A stretch of 64,000 bases of DNA from Acididesulfobacillus acetoxydans (GTDB taxonomy: Bacteria > Bacillota > Desulfitobacteriia > Desulfitobacteriales > Desulfitobacteriaceae), in the NCBI RefSeq assembly GCF_900016645.1, contig NZ_CDGJ01000019.1. One strand, 5' to 3'. Both the position numbers and the translations under genes were made by a program. Below, in pieces: positions 1 to 9,060 of the stretch (position 1 is its first letter; every line of letters begins with the position of its first letter). The notes beneath the pieces are model-generated. The model made no database searches. It was not told where the DNA came from and worked only from the letters and a program-made list of their open reading frames with translations.

Positions 1-632
1 CCTGCCCCGGTCTGTCCGGCACCTGCTCCGGCCCCGCGCCCGCTGTCCGGCGTGAAACGCGAGGTGTCCACGACATTCGGCAGCACCCGCAGCTTCAGGT
101 TCCAGCCGAAGCTTTCGATCTGCCCGGCCAAAGCCAGACTCACTGGGATAACCAGCCGTGCTTTTTGAAAAGCGGCCTTAAGAAGGATGCGGTGCTGCCA
201 CTTCGCGGTATAATCCCGGAGATAAGACATGTGTTCCGTGATGACATAGGGCAATTTCCGCCTGCGGGTAAAAAAGTAAGCGAGGATTCCGGCGGGATAA
301 GCGACATGCACATGCAGGATATCCGGTTGAAATTGCCCCGCCGCTTCCCGGAGCAACTTGAGCGCACTGCGGTAGCTGCCGAAACGGGCCCAACGGCGCC
401 GGAACGGCTGGCGGGGATTTAGCGGACCGCCAAGAGAGTTCGCCCGCCAAGTTATGATCCCCTCTTCGTCGGTTCGGCGTACGCTGCCCGCCGGAACCTC
501 CTCATCAAAAGGATAAACCACCCCCACTTCCAAACCGTACGCCCTCAGAGCCCTGGCTTGCTCACGCACAAAAACTCCCTTGACCGGGTTCGGGGTGTTC
601 GGATACCAACTGCTCAATATCAAGACCCGCAA
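1..632 (-). CDS. Glycosyltransferase family 4 (partial, N-terminal part)
   Basis: About 210 residues are visible and the C-terminal half lies beyond the window edge. The product begins LRVLILSSWYPN, the opening strand of a GT-B glycosyltransferase. It continues with a G-V-F-V-R-E-Q-A segment, a HVHVAYPAG stretch, YVITEHMSY, and the PNVVDTSRF motif that precedes the donor-binding domain. This order is typical of GT4 enzymes that add a sugar to a lipid-linked intermediate at the cytoplasmic membrane. The start is taken at TTG 632 because AAGGTGG lies about 7 nt upstream; an in-frame TTG at 638 is the alternative. It is the last visible gene of the polysaccharide locus, separated from the polymerase gene by a repeat array. 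Acceptor and donor cannot be told from the sequence. Confidence 0.85.
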   Translation of the reverse strand, partial: MRVLILSSWYPNTPNPVKGVFVREQARALRAYGLEVGVVYPFDEEVPAGSVRRTDEEGIITWRANSLGGPLNPRQPFRRRWARFGSYRSALKLLREAAGQFQPDILHVHVAYPAGILAYFFTRRRKLPYVITEHMSYLRDYTAKWQHRILLKAAFQKARLVIPVSLALAGQIESFGWNLKLRVLPNVVDTSRFTPDSGRGAGAGAGQTGA

Positions 633-644
633 ACTCAACCCACC

Positions 645-890
645 TTCGCCATTGGGCCCCCCTTGTCACGGGGTCCGCCCCAGCCACAGGCTCCACCTTC
701 GCCACGGGACCCCCCCTCGTCGCAGGGTCCGCCCAAGCCACAGGCTCCGCTTTCGCCATTGGGCCCGCCCTCGTCGCAGGGTCCGCCCAAGCCATAGGCT
801 CCACCTTCGCCGCGGGACCCCCTTGTCACGGGGGCCGCCCTCGTCGCAGACTCCACCCTTGCCACAGGCTCCACCCTCGCCACAGAGACT
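645..890. repeat. About 54-bp tandem repeat, roughly 4 diverged copies
   Basis: The gap between the polymerase and GT4 genes is filled by units that each open with TTCGCCA or TTCGCCG, pass through GGGTCCGCCC and AGCCACAGGCTCC, and restart after about 54 bp. All reading frames stay partly open because the unit is a multiple of three, but composition and lack of a ribosome site argue against coding. Confidence 0.8.
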
Positions 891-955
891 CCCCGTGATA
901 GCCTGTCCCCGCGCCCGAGGAGCATCCCGCCGCTCCCGGCGCCGGAGCAGCCTGC

Positions 956-2473
956 CTAAAGAGATCGTTCGAAGATCTCTCCTTTATCCTCCGCTAAGAA
1001 TTTCTCACCTTTGTTGACCACGAGAACCGCCAGACTGAGTAAAAGCCACATTTCAGTAAAGTTGATCACCGAACTCGGGGCGAAAGAGGTGAGAATAAAA
1101 CCCGCCAAGGCCGCCAGCAAACCTAGGTAGAGGAAACTCATAAAACTGTAGGGGGCTCGGGTGCGGCTCAGACGGCACCTCTTGAGCAAGGCCCAAAGAA
1201 GACTCAGATAGATAAAGATCCAATACAAGAAAATCCCGACACCGAAATCCCCCAGAATTTCGAACCATAGACTGTGAACGTTCGTGATACCGAAAGTGTT
1301 TTCTTTGCTGCCGATATAAAAAGGCGTGTTGGCCACACCGAAGCCTTCCGGGTGCCCTTTGAGCAGCACTCCCTTAACTACATCCACCAGGATGGTATAA
1401 CGTTCACTGGTCGAACCCTGGTCACCGTAAGCTACGATGGGCGTCGGGTGGTAAGAACCGTGAAAGCTCAGCTTGTTCAGAAACTCGGTATTATTAAACT
1501 TGCCGAAATAGACGTCAAGCTGCGGCACAAAGGAAAGGCTGTAGAAGACAACCAGAGTCACCAGGACCCAGGCAAACGCGCGTTTGCGCTTCTCTTTCTC
1601 CCGGGTAACGCTAAAGTAGATGAGAAACCCCAGCATGGTGACCAGCATTGTGATATAGGCTGTCCGGGAAGTGGAAAAGATGATATTGATTAGGATTGCC
1701 ACCTGCAGAATGCCCAGGCCCCAACGGATTTTCCTCTCTTTGGCAAAAGCAATTCCCGCTAAAATAAAGGACATGGCCAAAACGAGGAAGGTCCCGAAAT
1801 TATTCGGGTTGTACCAGAAAACCGTAGGGATAGTCTTCAGGTAATAAGGACCTTTGGCATACCAGCCTTCATCAATAAAGATGTTGCGCACCGGCATGCG
1901 GATATCCAGGATCTCCAGCAGTCCCATAAACAAAGCCGGAACCGTGAGGAAAAAAAGGAATTTCACGGTCTGCTTCAGTTTGGCCAGATTGGGGTTATAA
2001 CGGTAAACCGCCAAGGCGAAGCAAATCATGATGGCATAATCGACCATATACTTTAGGGCCGCTTTCAGGTGCGTCACCCAGAGCAAAGAAAGAATCATGT
2101 ACAGGATAAAGATGCTCAGGAAAAGCAAATAGCGGTTTTGGGCCAGGCTTTTGAGGCTCCAGGTTTTTCTGCGGCGCATGAATTCGATGAACATGCTGAC
2201 CGTCAGGATAAAAAGGGCGATATGCAGATAATAGACATTAAAATGGCCAACCGGCAGATTAAAGGTGAAGTCCATAATCGCAAACAGGAGCACAAAGTTG
2301 TAAAGGAGCTCCGACTTGCTCTCCCACTGCAGTTTGTTAATAATCAGCAAGCCGAATACAAACGCGTAGAGATCAACAGCCCAGAGTTGCACGCCCAGCA
2401 GCAGATTGCCGAGGATGAACAAGCTGTAGATGGCACTGTAGGTAAGTTTCTTGTTGTCTCCGGTCCAATTCAA
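956..2473 (-). CDS. O-antigen ligase/polymerase-like membrane protein (Wzy/TuaE type)
   Basis: A 505-residue polytopic protein with about 10-12 hydrophobic helices. The middle shows NPNNFGTFL and STSRTAYITM, and the C-terminal third shows NVHSLWFEILGDFGVG, matching the H-x-W-x-E-x(4)-G signature of the Wzy_C/O-antigen ligase superfamily. In Gram-positive bacteria such proteins (for example TuaE) polymerise lipid-linked repeat units at the outer face of the membrane. The start is TTG 2473, chosen because GGAGGAGG sits six bases upstream. It follows the DegT aminotransferase by about 50 nt and precedes the GT4 gene, as expected for the polymerase of this locus. Ligase and polymerase roles cannot be separated from sequence alone. 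Confidence 0.85.
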   Translation of the reverse strand: MNWTGDNKKLTYSAIYSLFILGNLLLGVQLWAVDLYAFVFGLLIINKLQWESKSELLYNFVLLFAIMDFTFNLPVGHFNVYYLHIALFILTVSMFIEFMRRRKTWSLKSLAQNRYLLFLSIFILYMILSLLWVTHLKAALKYMVDYAIMICFALAVYRYNPNLAKLKQTVKFLFFLTVPALFMGLLEILDIRMPVRNIFIDEGWYAKGPYYLKTIPTVFWYNPNNFGTFLVLAMSFILAGIAFAKERKIRWGLGILQVAILINIIFSTSRTAYITMLVTMLGFLIYFSVTREKEKRKRAFAWVLVTLVVFYSLSFVPQLDVYFGKFNNTEFLNKLSFHGSYHPTPIVAYGDQGSTSERYTILVDVVKGVLLKGHPEGFGVANTPFYIGSKENTFGITNVHSLWFEILGDFGVGIFLYWIFIYLSLLWALLKRCRLSRTRAPYSFMSFLYLGLLAALAGFILTSFAPSSVINFTEMWLLLSLAVLVVNKGEKFLAEDKGEIFERSL

Positions 2474-2522
2474 GTTAATCCTCCTCCCAAACCTATCTGG
2501 GCTTCCACACTAAACGGGAGAC

Positions 2523-3623
2523 CTAGGCCAAAGCTTTACGCATAACCCTGGCAATATGTTCCTGTTGCTCCCGTGTGAGCTCCGGATAGCAAGGTATGGC
2601 CACTGCCTCCCGGGCGGCGCCCTCCGCCACGGGGAAATCCCCCTCCCGGCAGCCAAGATTCCGCAGGGCTTTCTGTAAGTGAAGAGGCACAGGGTAATAA
2701 ATCGCACTGGCAATGTCGGCCTCAGCCAGCCGCTCCATCACCTGCTGCCTTTTCTCAGTCCTCACCACGTAGAGATGGTAAATCGGCTTAGCCTTCGGGT
2801 CCCGTCCCGGCAGGGTCAAGGGCAGATCTCCGAGCAGTTTGCCATATCCGGACGCCGCCTGACGGCGCGCTTCATTCCATTGATCAAGGTATCTGAACTT
2901 CACCCTCAAAATAGCGGCTTGAATCTCATCAAGACGGCTGTTGTGACCTACCTCTTCGTGATAATATTTTGTTCGGCAGCCATGAAAACGCAACATGCGC
3001 AGTTGAGCCGCCAGATGTTCGTCATCCGTGGTGATCATCCCGCCGTCTCCGTAAGCGCCCAGGTTTTTGGTCGGGAAGAAGCTGAAGGTACCGGCGTGCC
3101 CGATCGAACCCGCCTTTCTCCCGTTGTATTCGGCCCCTATGGCCTGGGCCGCGTCCTCGATGACTTTTAGGTCATAGCGGGCGGCAATCTCCATCACCCG
3201 CTCCACATCCATCATCTGGCCAAAGATGTGCACGGGAATGATGGCTTTGGTCTTAGCGGTAATTTTTTCTTCCAATTGAGTCAAATCCAGATTCAGAGTC
3301 ACGGGATCGATATCCACAAAAACCGGCTTCGCCCCCAGGAGGGCCACCGTCTCAGCCGTAGCAAAGAAAGTGAAAGGCGTGGTGATCACTTCATCCCCGG
3401 CGCTGACACCCAAGGCTTCGAGCGTCAACAACAAGGCGTCCGTCCCGTTTCCGACCGCCACCGCTTCTTTGACTCCGCAATACTGAGCCATCTCCTGCTC
3501 GAGCGCTTTCATCTGCGGGCCGAAGATGAACCTGGCCGAATCCAGAACGCTTTGAATCGCTGCGTCGATTTCCTCTTTAATCGTCAGATATTGAGCCTTT
3601 AGGTCCAACAGCGGAATAGCCAT
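2523..3623 (-). CDS. wbpE: DegT/DnrJ/EryC1/StrS aminotransferase, WbpE-like
   Basis: 366 residues, the usual length for PLP-dependent sugar aminotransferases. GNGTDALLLTLEAL binds the PLP phosphate, VIEDAAQAIGAEY holds the PLP-ring aspartate, and FSFFPTKNLGAYGDGGM carries the Schiff-base lysine. With the neighbouring dehydrogenase, oxidoreductase, acetyltransferase and epimerase it fits the WbpE step: amination of UDP-3-keto-GlcNAcA, using glutamate, to the 3-amino sugar. Its ribosome site AAAGGAG lies inside the last codons of the upstream epimerase gene and only four bases separate stop from start, so translation is probably coupled. Substrate assignment is inferred from context; family membership is secure. 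Confidence 0.88.
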   Translation of the reverse strand: MAIPLLDLKAQYLTIKEEIDAAIQSVLDSARFIFGPQMKALEQEMAQYCGVKEAVAVGNGTDALLLTLEALGVSAGDEVITTPFTFFATAETVALLGAKPVFVDIDPVTLNLDLTQLEEKITAKTKAIIPVHIFGQMMDVERVMEIAARYDLKVIEDAAQAIGAEYNGRKAGSIGHAGTFSFFPTKNLGAYGDGGMITTDDEHLAAQLRMLRFHGCRTKYYHEEVGHNSRLDEIQAAILRVKFRYLDQWNEARRQAASGYGKLLGDLPLTLPGRDPKAKPIYHLYVVRTEKRQQVMERLAEADIASAIYYPVPLHLQKALRNLGCREGDFPVAEGAAREAVAIPCYPELTREQQEHIARVMRKALA

Positions 3624-3627
3624 CCTT

Positions 3628-4692
3628 TCAATCTCCTTTCAAAATGCTGAGAAACTTTCCGGCCGCATCCCCGTCGCCGAAAATTTGAGGGCGCTCGGGT
3701 GGCGGCGCGAACTCGGTCACAGCCTTGAGAATAGACTGGGTATCGGCCCCGACCAAAACATTCCAGCCTGCCGCCACTGTCTCCGTCCATTCAGTTTCAT
3801 CCCGCAGCGTGATACACGGAACTCCCGCGAAGTACGCCTCTTTCTGGACCCCTCCGGAATCGGTCAGGATCTTGCGGGCATTCTCTTCCAAACAAATCAT
3901 GTCCAAGTAGCCAACCGGTTCGAGAATCCGCACATCCGAACCCGCGAGCAAATCGCCCAATCCTTGATCGTCCATGACTTTTCGGGTGCGGGGATGCAGG
4001 GGCAGGATCACCGGTATGCCCGCTTGCCCCAGGGCCCGAAGGATTCCTTTCAGGCGCTTGGGATCATCCGTGTTCTCCGCCCGGTGGATAGTGCCCAGAA
4101 TATAGCCCCCGGGGGGGAGCCCCAACTTCTCCGGCAGGGAAAGGCGCTGACGCGCCAGGCGGCTGTTATAGCGAAAAGCATCGTACATGACGTCGCCGCT
4201 GAGATGAACCCCCTTTTGGATACCTTCCGCCGACAAATTGTTCACCGCCGTCCGGGTCGGACAAAACAAGAGTGTGCTCAGATGATCTGTCAACACCCGG
4301 TTAATTTCTTCCGGCATCTCGCGGTTAAAGCTGCGCAGGCCCGCTTCGATATGAAAGACCGGGATATGCAATTTAGCGGCCGCCAGAGCCCCTCCCAGGG
4401 TAGAATTCGTGTCTCCGTAAACCAAAACGGCGTCCGGCTGCTCTTGCAAGAGCACTTCTTCCACAGCCTTCAAAATGGCTCCGGTTTGCTCGCCCTGGCG
4501 GCCGGAACCGACTCCGAGGTTATAGTCCGGACGGGGAATATGCAGCTCAGTAAAAAAAATATCCGACATGTTGGAATCATAGTGCTGCCCGGTGTGAATG
4601 AGGACTTCCCGATACACGGAGCGCAGAGCTCTGGACACAGGAGCCGCCTTGATAAATTGGGGCCGCGCCCCCACTATGGTCGCTATCTTCAT
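3628..4692 (-). CDS. wbpI: UDP-GlcNAc 2-epimerase family, WecB/WbpI-like
   Basis: 354 residues spanning a complete non-hydrolysing 2-epimerase (GT-B fold). Seen in order: GARPQFIKAAPVSRAL, HTGQHYD, VYGDTNSTLGG, HIEAGLRSFNREMPEE, INRVLTDHLS, GTIHRAENTD, and LTDSGGVQKEA followed by RDETEWTE, which bind UDP and carry the catalytic acids. Generic WecB converts UDP-GlcNAc to UDP-ManNAc. Inside this cluster the more fitting role is the WbpI reaction, 2-epimerisation of UDP-2,3-diacetamido-glucuronate to the manno form. Sequence alone does not separate the two. It directly precedes the aminotransferase with a 4-nt gap. Confidence 0.88.
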   Translation of the reverse strand: MKIATIVGARPQFIKAAPVSRALRSVYREVLIHTGQHYDSNMSDIFFTELHIPRPDYNLGVGSGRQGEQTGAILKAVEEVLLQEQPDAVLVYGDTNSTLGGALAAAKLHIPVFHIEAGLRSFNREMPEEINRVLTDHLSTLLFCPTRTAVNNLSAEGIQKGVHLSGDVMYDAFRYNSRLARQRLSLPEKLGLPPGGYILGTIHRAENTDDPKRLKGILRALGQAGIPVILPLHPRTRKVMDDQGLGDLLAGSDVRILEPVGYLDMICLEENARKILTDSGGVQKEAYFAGVPCITLRDETEWTETVAAGWNVLVGADTQSILKAVTEFAPPPERPQIFGDGDAAGKFLSILKGD

Positions 4693-4793
4693 CGACAGAT
4701 TAAACCCTTCCCGGCCCTAACCAACGCCGCAGCCACCTTTGCTTAGTCAAAGTTCCGGTTTCATGGCTGAAGTTCTTCCTCTCGGGGCCGACA

Positions 4794-4925
4794 GTGAACT
4801 CGTTTAACTAAAGTTAAACATCACGATAGTGTCCTGTGGACACTATCGCCGAACCGCAAGCTTTCAAAGAATACTTGTACCCCAGCCCCACTTGCAGAAG
4901 TGGAAGTCTCACAGTTGGATGAAGA
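4794..4925 (+). repeat. Dispersed IS605-like structured element, deleted copy (A)
   Basis: Begins GTGAACTCGTTTAACT, then an inverted repeat GATAGTGTCC/GGACACTATC and the conserved block CCGAACCGCAAGCTTTCAAA. It jumps directly to a terminal hairpin CCACTTGCAGAAGTGG and TTGGAT. The centre present in the copies near 20.8, 45.2 and 49.7 kb is missing. It sits in the gap between the acetyltransferase and epimerase genes. Confidence 0.75.
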
Positions 4926-4945
4926 AGAACGAACTCCGCAGGCTT

Positions 4946-6064
4946 TCACGGCAGGAGTTCCTCCTCCGGCACGGGTCGGACGTCCCGGGCCGGAAACCCT
5001 TTGACCACGCGCCGGGCCTCCGTATTCTTACTGACCAAAGCTCCCGCCGCCACAAAGGTTTCTTCCGCGACCCTGACCCCGGGCAGGAGGATCGCTCCCC
5101 CGCCGACCCGGGCCGCACGCCCGATATGCGGACCCTTCACCAATTTAAAACGCTTCTCAGTCCGTCCCATGAAATTGTCGTTGGTCGTTGTGACCATAGG
5201 AGCGATGAAAGCCCGCTCCTCGATTTCCATATAGGCCGTGATATAGGATCCGGTCTGAATCTTGGTCCAGGCTCCGATCCGGGTGTCGTTTTCCACTGTG
5301 ACACCGCTCCCGACAATTACCCCTTCACCGACAAGACAGCGTTCGCGGACGATAGCCCCGTCTCCGACGAAACTCCGCTCCCCAAACACAGTGCCGGCGT
5401 AGAGAACCGCCGCGCAGCCGACCGTACAAGCACAACCCATGTTCAGCGGCGGCAGGTCCGCTTGTACTTTTACTGTGCTGGAAGCCGCCGGCCTGGGTCT
5501 GCGGCCCAGGGAGGAGTTGCCGCCGATAAAACAAGCCTCTCCCAACTCTGTGCCCTCATAGAGGGTACTGTGATCCCCGACCCGAACCCGCGCACCTAAA
5601 TGTACGCCCCGGTGGACCGTGACATGGTGCCCGAGTTGGCAGCCGTCCCCGAGAACAGCTCCCTCCTCCAGAATACAGCCCGAGCCCAGAACCACTCCTT
5701 CGCCTAAAACCACACCCTCGCCAAGGGAACAAAAGGGACCCAGCGCCGCACTCTCCGGAATCACTGCCGTCGCCGCCACACAACTCAGCGGGCGGCCGTC
5801 CGCGGTGTTTCCGTCGCCGTCGGGCCCACAAGGACTTTCCGCCGCTCCGCCGCCGTGACCGGCCGGCCCCTGGGAATTTTCAACCGCCTCAGCGCCATGG
5901 CCCGCCGGCTCGTGAACATTGCCGGGCAATCCCCGGAAGTTGTCGGCTGCTTCGTCAGGCGGACCGCTTAACCCCCCCCAGGCGTTGCCGGCTGACCCGC
6001 CGTCGATACTTGCGGCCCTGCCCGGCTTACTTATCTCTTTCTTATAGTCGTGGTCATGTGCCAC
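4946..6064 (-). CDS. wbpD: Left-handed beta-helix acyltransferase with low-complexity N-terminus, WbpD-like
   Basis: 372 residues. From about residue 105 onward the protein is hexapeptide-repeat (LbetaH) sequence: ALGPFCSLGEGVVLGEGV, then GDGCQLGHHVTVHRGVHLG, and a C-terminal block GPHIGRAARVGGGAILLPGV followed by VAAGALVSKN. This matches UDP-3-amino-sugar N-acetyltransferases. In the cluster it would acetylate the 3-amino group made by the WbpE-like enzyme, using acetyl-CoA. The first 100 or so residues are unusual, rich in Gly, Ala, Pro and Glu with repeated PAGHG units; related enzymes are normally shorter and lack this. The start is GTG 6064, and an internal start near residue 95 is possible. 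Confidence 0.82.
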   Translation of the reverse strand: MAHDHDYKKEISKPGRAASIDGGSAGNAWGGLSGPPDEAADNFRGLPGNVHEPAGHGAEAVENSQGPAGHGGGAAESPCGPDGDGNTADGRPLSCVAATAVIPESAALGPFCSLGEGVVLGEGVVLGSGCILEEGAVLGDGCQLGHHVTVHRGVHLGARVRVGDHSTLYEGTELGEACFIGGNSSLGRRPRPAASSTVKVQADLPPLNMGCACTVGCAAVLYAGTVFGERSFVGDGAIVRERCLVGEGVIVGSGVTVENDTRIGAWTKIQTGSYITAYMEIEERAFIAPMVTTTNDNFMGRTEKRFKLVKGPHIGRAARVGGGAILLPGVRVAEETFVAAGALVSKNTEARRVVKGFPARDVRPVPEEELLP

Positions 6065-6152
6065 CTTATCACCCGTCCTCAGCCTCGGGGCCCGAGCGGA
6101 CCTTCGCCCGCAGCCCCCGCTCCTTCATGGTCTGCGATATTCGGAGTTTCCC

Positions 6153-7217
6153 CTAATCCGCCGCGCTTTCCCGCAGCGGGAAGATTACGGGTTGTCCCGT
6201 CTCCTGACACTGGTAAATCGCCAGAATAATCTCCAGGGCCTTGCGGCCCTCCTCACCGGGGACGGCCGGAGTTCCGCCTTCCTTGACCGCTCGGATCATG
6301 TCCTGAATAATTTCGCGGTGGCCGAAACCATAAACTGTGGGGGGGTCACTTTCCTGAGAAGCAAAGAGTTCTTCTTTTTCTTTTTCGCCGCCCGGAAACT
6401 CCCAGGTTTCAATACGGTTGACCGCAATCCCGCCGATGATGACGGAACCCGTCTCACCGAAGACATTTAACGTCTCCTCAATGTTGCGGGGATAAATCGT
6501 GGAAGCCGCCTCAATCAGCCCGATGGCGCCGTTCTTAAACTTAATGACCGCACCGGCGACGTCTTCCATCTCTATCTTGCGCAAACGCGTAGCCGTATAT
6601 CCGAAGACAGACTCCACCGGACCGAACGTCCACTGTAAGAGGTCGATATTGTGAATGGACTGATTCATTAAAACCCCGCCGTCCCGGAGCTTAGTTCCGC
6701 GCCAAGGGGCTTGGGCATAGTACTCATCATTGCGGTTCCAGCGGATCGTAGCCTGGCCGTGCGTCAGTTGACCGAAGCGGCCTTCTTCCAGAGCCCGGCG
6801 CATCGTCTTGACGGATTTGTTGAAGCGGTTTTGGTGGATGACCGCCAGTTTGACCCCGGCTTCTTTACAGGCCGTAATCAGCTCATCCGCACTCTTTAAG
6901 GTCATCGCCATCGGTTTTTCCACCATAACATGCTTGCCGGCTTGGGCCGCCGCGATCCCGATGCGGGCATGGAGATCGCTCGGAGTCGCCACCGTAACCA
7001 CGTCGATATCCGCCTCTCGCAGCATAGTCAGGTAATCGGTATAAGGTTTTCCCCCGTATTTGTCGGCAAAAGCCCGGGCTTTCTCCGGAATGATATCGCA
7101 AACAGCGGCGAGTTCGGCCTCGGGCAGCGCCGCGATAGATTCCGCATGCTTGGGCGCGATCCGTCCGCAGCCGATGATGGCAAATCTTAACGCTTTAATC
7201 TTATCCTTATCCTGCAA
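6153..7217 (-). CDS. wbpB: Gfo/Idh/MocA oxidoreductase, WbpB-like
   Basis: 354 residues from TTG 7217, selected because AAAAGGAGTG lies at proper distance; an upstream in-frame TTG at 7250 has no such site. The N-terminal Rossmann motif is FAIIGCGRIAPKH, and VEKPMAMTL holds the conserved E-K-P of the family. The C-terminal part has the open beta-sheet pattern, for example GQATIRWNRNDEYY. In the WbpA-B-E-D-I pathway this enzyme oxidises the 3-hydroxyl of UDP-GlcNAcA with NAD. Adjacency to the dehydrogenase, acetyltransferase and aminotransferase genes supports that role; other Gfo/Idh substrates cannot be excluded by sequence alone. Confidence 0.85.
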   Translation of the reverse strand: MQDKDKIKALRFAIIGCGRIAPKHAESIAALPEAELAAVCDIIPEKARAFADKYGGKPYTDYLTMLREADIDVVTVATPSDLHARIGIAAAQAGKHVMVEKPMAMTLKSADELITACKEAGVKLAVIHQNRFNKSVKTMRRALEEGRFGQLTHGQATIRWNRNDEYYAQAPWRGTKLRDGGVLMNQSIHNIDLLQWTFGPVESVFGYTATRLRKIEMEDVAGAVIKFKNGAIGLIEAASTIYPRNIEETLNVFGETGSVIIGGIAVNRIETWEFPGGEKEKEELFASQESDPPTVYGFGHREIIQDMIRAVKEGGTPAVPGEEGRKALEIILAIYQCQETGQPVIFPLRESAAD

Positions 7218-7404
7218 AAGTAATCCACTCCTTTTAACCTCTGCCCCCAACGCGGTCCGTCACTCAGGCCTTACGCTGCAAACCTGTCCGCAAAGAATAT
7301 CATGATCTGGCCCGGCCGCAAGGATCCCTGCTCGTCTGCCCGCCTGCCACAGTCCGCTCCGAAACTACCGGAAACCGGCTTAGCGGCCTGCGCTCAGCTC
7401 ATCC

Positions 7405-7550
7405 GTCCTGATAGTGTCCATAGGACACTATCAGGACGTTCAGCTTTAGCTAAACGAGTTCACTTGCTGACCGTGCTTGCTGACTCGGCCTCATGACTGC
7501 GCTCACTACTGCGCTTACTGACTGCGCCTGCGATTTCGCCGACGCCTTTC
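7405..7550 (-). repeat. Partial dispersed element (B) plus degenerate short repeats after the dehydrogenase stop
   Basis: On the minus strand 7463-7405 reads GTGAACTCGTTTAGCTAAAG, then the inverted repeat GATAGTGTCC/GGACACTATC, and ends there. It is only the left end of the dispersed element. From 7464 to the stop codon of the dehydrogenase gene the sequence is a decayed repeat of TGACTGCGCTCAC-like words. Confidence 0.65.
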
Positions 7551-7551
7551 C

Positions 7552-8907
7552 TCAGATCTTGGCGATTTTTTCCCGGTTTTTCTTTACGTTCTTGGTCGCG
7601 TTCCGGGTATCCACGACCACCCGGGCCTGTTCAACCACGCGCTCATAATCCACCGAACTGTGGTCGGTGAGAATGAGCACACAATCCGCCTCCGCTAAGG
7701 CAGCGTCGCTGAGGGGTGTGCTTTCCAGACGCACAGTGCTGCCCCCGTGAGGTTCGATAACCGGGATAAAAGGATCGTGGTAGCTGACGGTGGCGCCTTC
7801 GCGGCGCAAAAGCTCCATAATTTTCAAAGCCGGAGATTCTCGGACATCGTCGATGTCTTTTTTGTAGGCGACCCCTAATACAAAAACCTTGGCGTCTTTC
7901 AAGCTTTTGTTCTCTGAGTTGAGAGCCCGGATGACCCGGTTGACCACATAGTAAGAAACTTCCACATTAATTTCCCCCGCCAGTTCGATAAAGCGAGTGT
8001 GGAAGTCGTATTCCCGGGCTTTCCAGGTGAGGTAGAAAGGATCGATGGGTATGCAGTGTCCGCCGACGCCCGGACCCGGATAGAAAGTCTGAATGCCGAA
8101 AGGCTTGGTCCCGGCGGCTTCCACCACTTCCCAGATATCTAAGCCCATGCGATCACAGAGGAGCATGAGCTCGTTGACCAAAGCGATGTTCACGGCTCGG
8201 TAAGTATTTTCAAAAACCTTGGTGAGTTCGGCCGCGGCCGGAGAAGAGACGGGCACGACATTGACAATGGTCTGGGCGTAAAGGGTATACGCGATCTCCA
8301 AGCAGACAGGTGTCACACCGCCCACCACTTTAGAGGTATTCTTCGTGGAAAAACGTTTGTTTCCGGGATCGACGCGTTCGGGCGAGAAGGCGAGGAAGAA
8401 ATCCTTACCGACTTCGAGCCCGCTCTCCGCCAAGAGAGGCAGAATAATTTCTTGGGTCGTCCCGGGATAAGTGGTGCTCTCCAAAGTCACGAGCTGCCCG
8501 GGGCGCAGATACTTGGCTATGGCCCGAGTCGAAGCCTCAATATAGGAAATGTCCGGATCGCGGGTTATCGTTAAAGGTGTGGGCACACAGATGATGATGA
8601 CGTCACATTCCGCCAACAGGGCAAAATCCGCCGTTGCTTTAAGAACCCCGCGCTGAACCAGATCCCCGAGTTCGATATCTTTCACGTCTCCTATGTAATT
8701 CTCGCCCGCGTTGACTTTGTCCACCCGTTTGGAGTTGATGTCAAACCCGATCACAGGAAAGCCGACTTTGCCTTTTTCCACCGCCAAGGGCAGACCGACA
8801 TAGCCGAGCCCGATGACCCCGATTCGAGCCGTATGGCGTTCGATCTTATCTTTCAAAGCCTGAGCCAAAGTATCCCGGTCTGTGATGACCTGTTGAACCG
8901 TGATCAT
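7552..8907 (-). CDS. wbpA: UDP-N-acetylglucosamine 6-dehydrogenase, WbpA-like
   Basis: 451 residues from ATG 8907, preceded by AAGGGAG at good spacing; a longer open frame to 9000 is low-complexity and lacks a ribosome site. IGVIGLGYVGLPLAVE is the NAD-binding loop and LESTTYPGTT the substrate loop. ENTYRAVNIALVNEL forms the central helix, and GPGVGGHCIPIDP carries the catalytic cysteine. Such enzymes oxidise C6 of a UDP-HexNAc twice to the uronate with two NAD. In this cluster it is the first committed step toward the diacetamido-uronic acid. It is separated from the upstream dehydratase gene by about 480 nt that are mostly tandem repeat. Confidence 0.9.
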   Translation of the reverse strand: MITVQQVITDRDTLAQALKDKIERHTARIGVIGLGYVGLPLAVEKGKVGFPVIGFDINSKRVDKVNAGENYIGDVKDIELGDLVQRGVLKATADFALLAECDVIIICVPTPLTITRDPDISYIEASTRAIAKYLRPGQLVTLESTTYPGTTQEIILPLLAESGLEVGKDFFLAFSPERVDPGNKRFSTKNTSKVVGGVTPVCLEIAYTLYAQTIVNVVPVSSPAAAELTKVFENTYRAVNIALVNELMLLCDRMGLDIWEVVEAAGTKPFGIQTFYPGPGVGGHCIPIDPFYLTWKAREYDFHTRFIELAGEINVEVSYYVVNRVIRALNSENKSLKDAKVFVLGVAYKKDIDDVRESPALKIMELLRREGATVSYHDPFIPVIEPHGGSTVRLESTPLSDAALAEADCVLILTDHSSVDYERVVEQARVVVDTRNATKNVKKNREKIAKI

Positions 8908-9060
8908 GAAATGCTGCTCCCTTCGAACAAAACTTTTCTTTCTCCCTGCCCCGGCTGCCGGGGGTGGCTCCCGCCTTGGCAACTGCCTGCCGACTTGCAA
9001 ACCGCACTCTTTTCCCGCGGTTCAGCGGCACCACAAGGCGAACGTCCTTGTCGGCTGTAC

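Noticed and set aside
580..1017. Proline/arginine-rich open frames over the 54-bp repeat
   Set aside because: They arise because the repeat unit is a multiple of three; several frames on both strands are open at once and none has a ribosome site.
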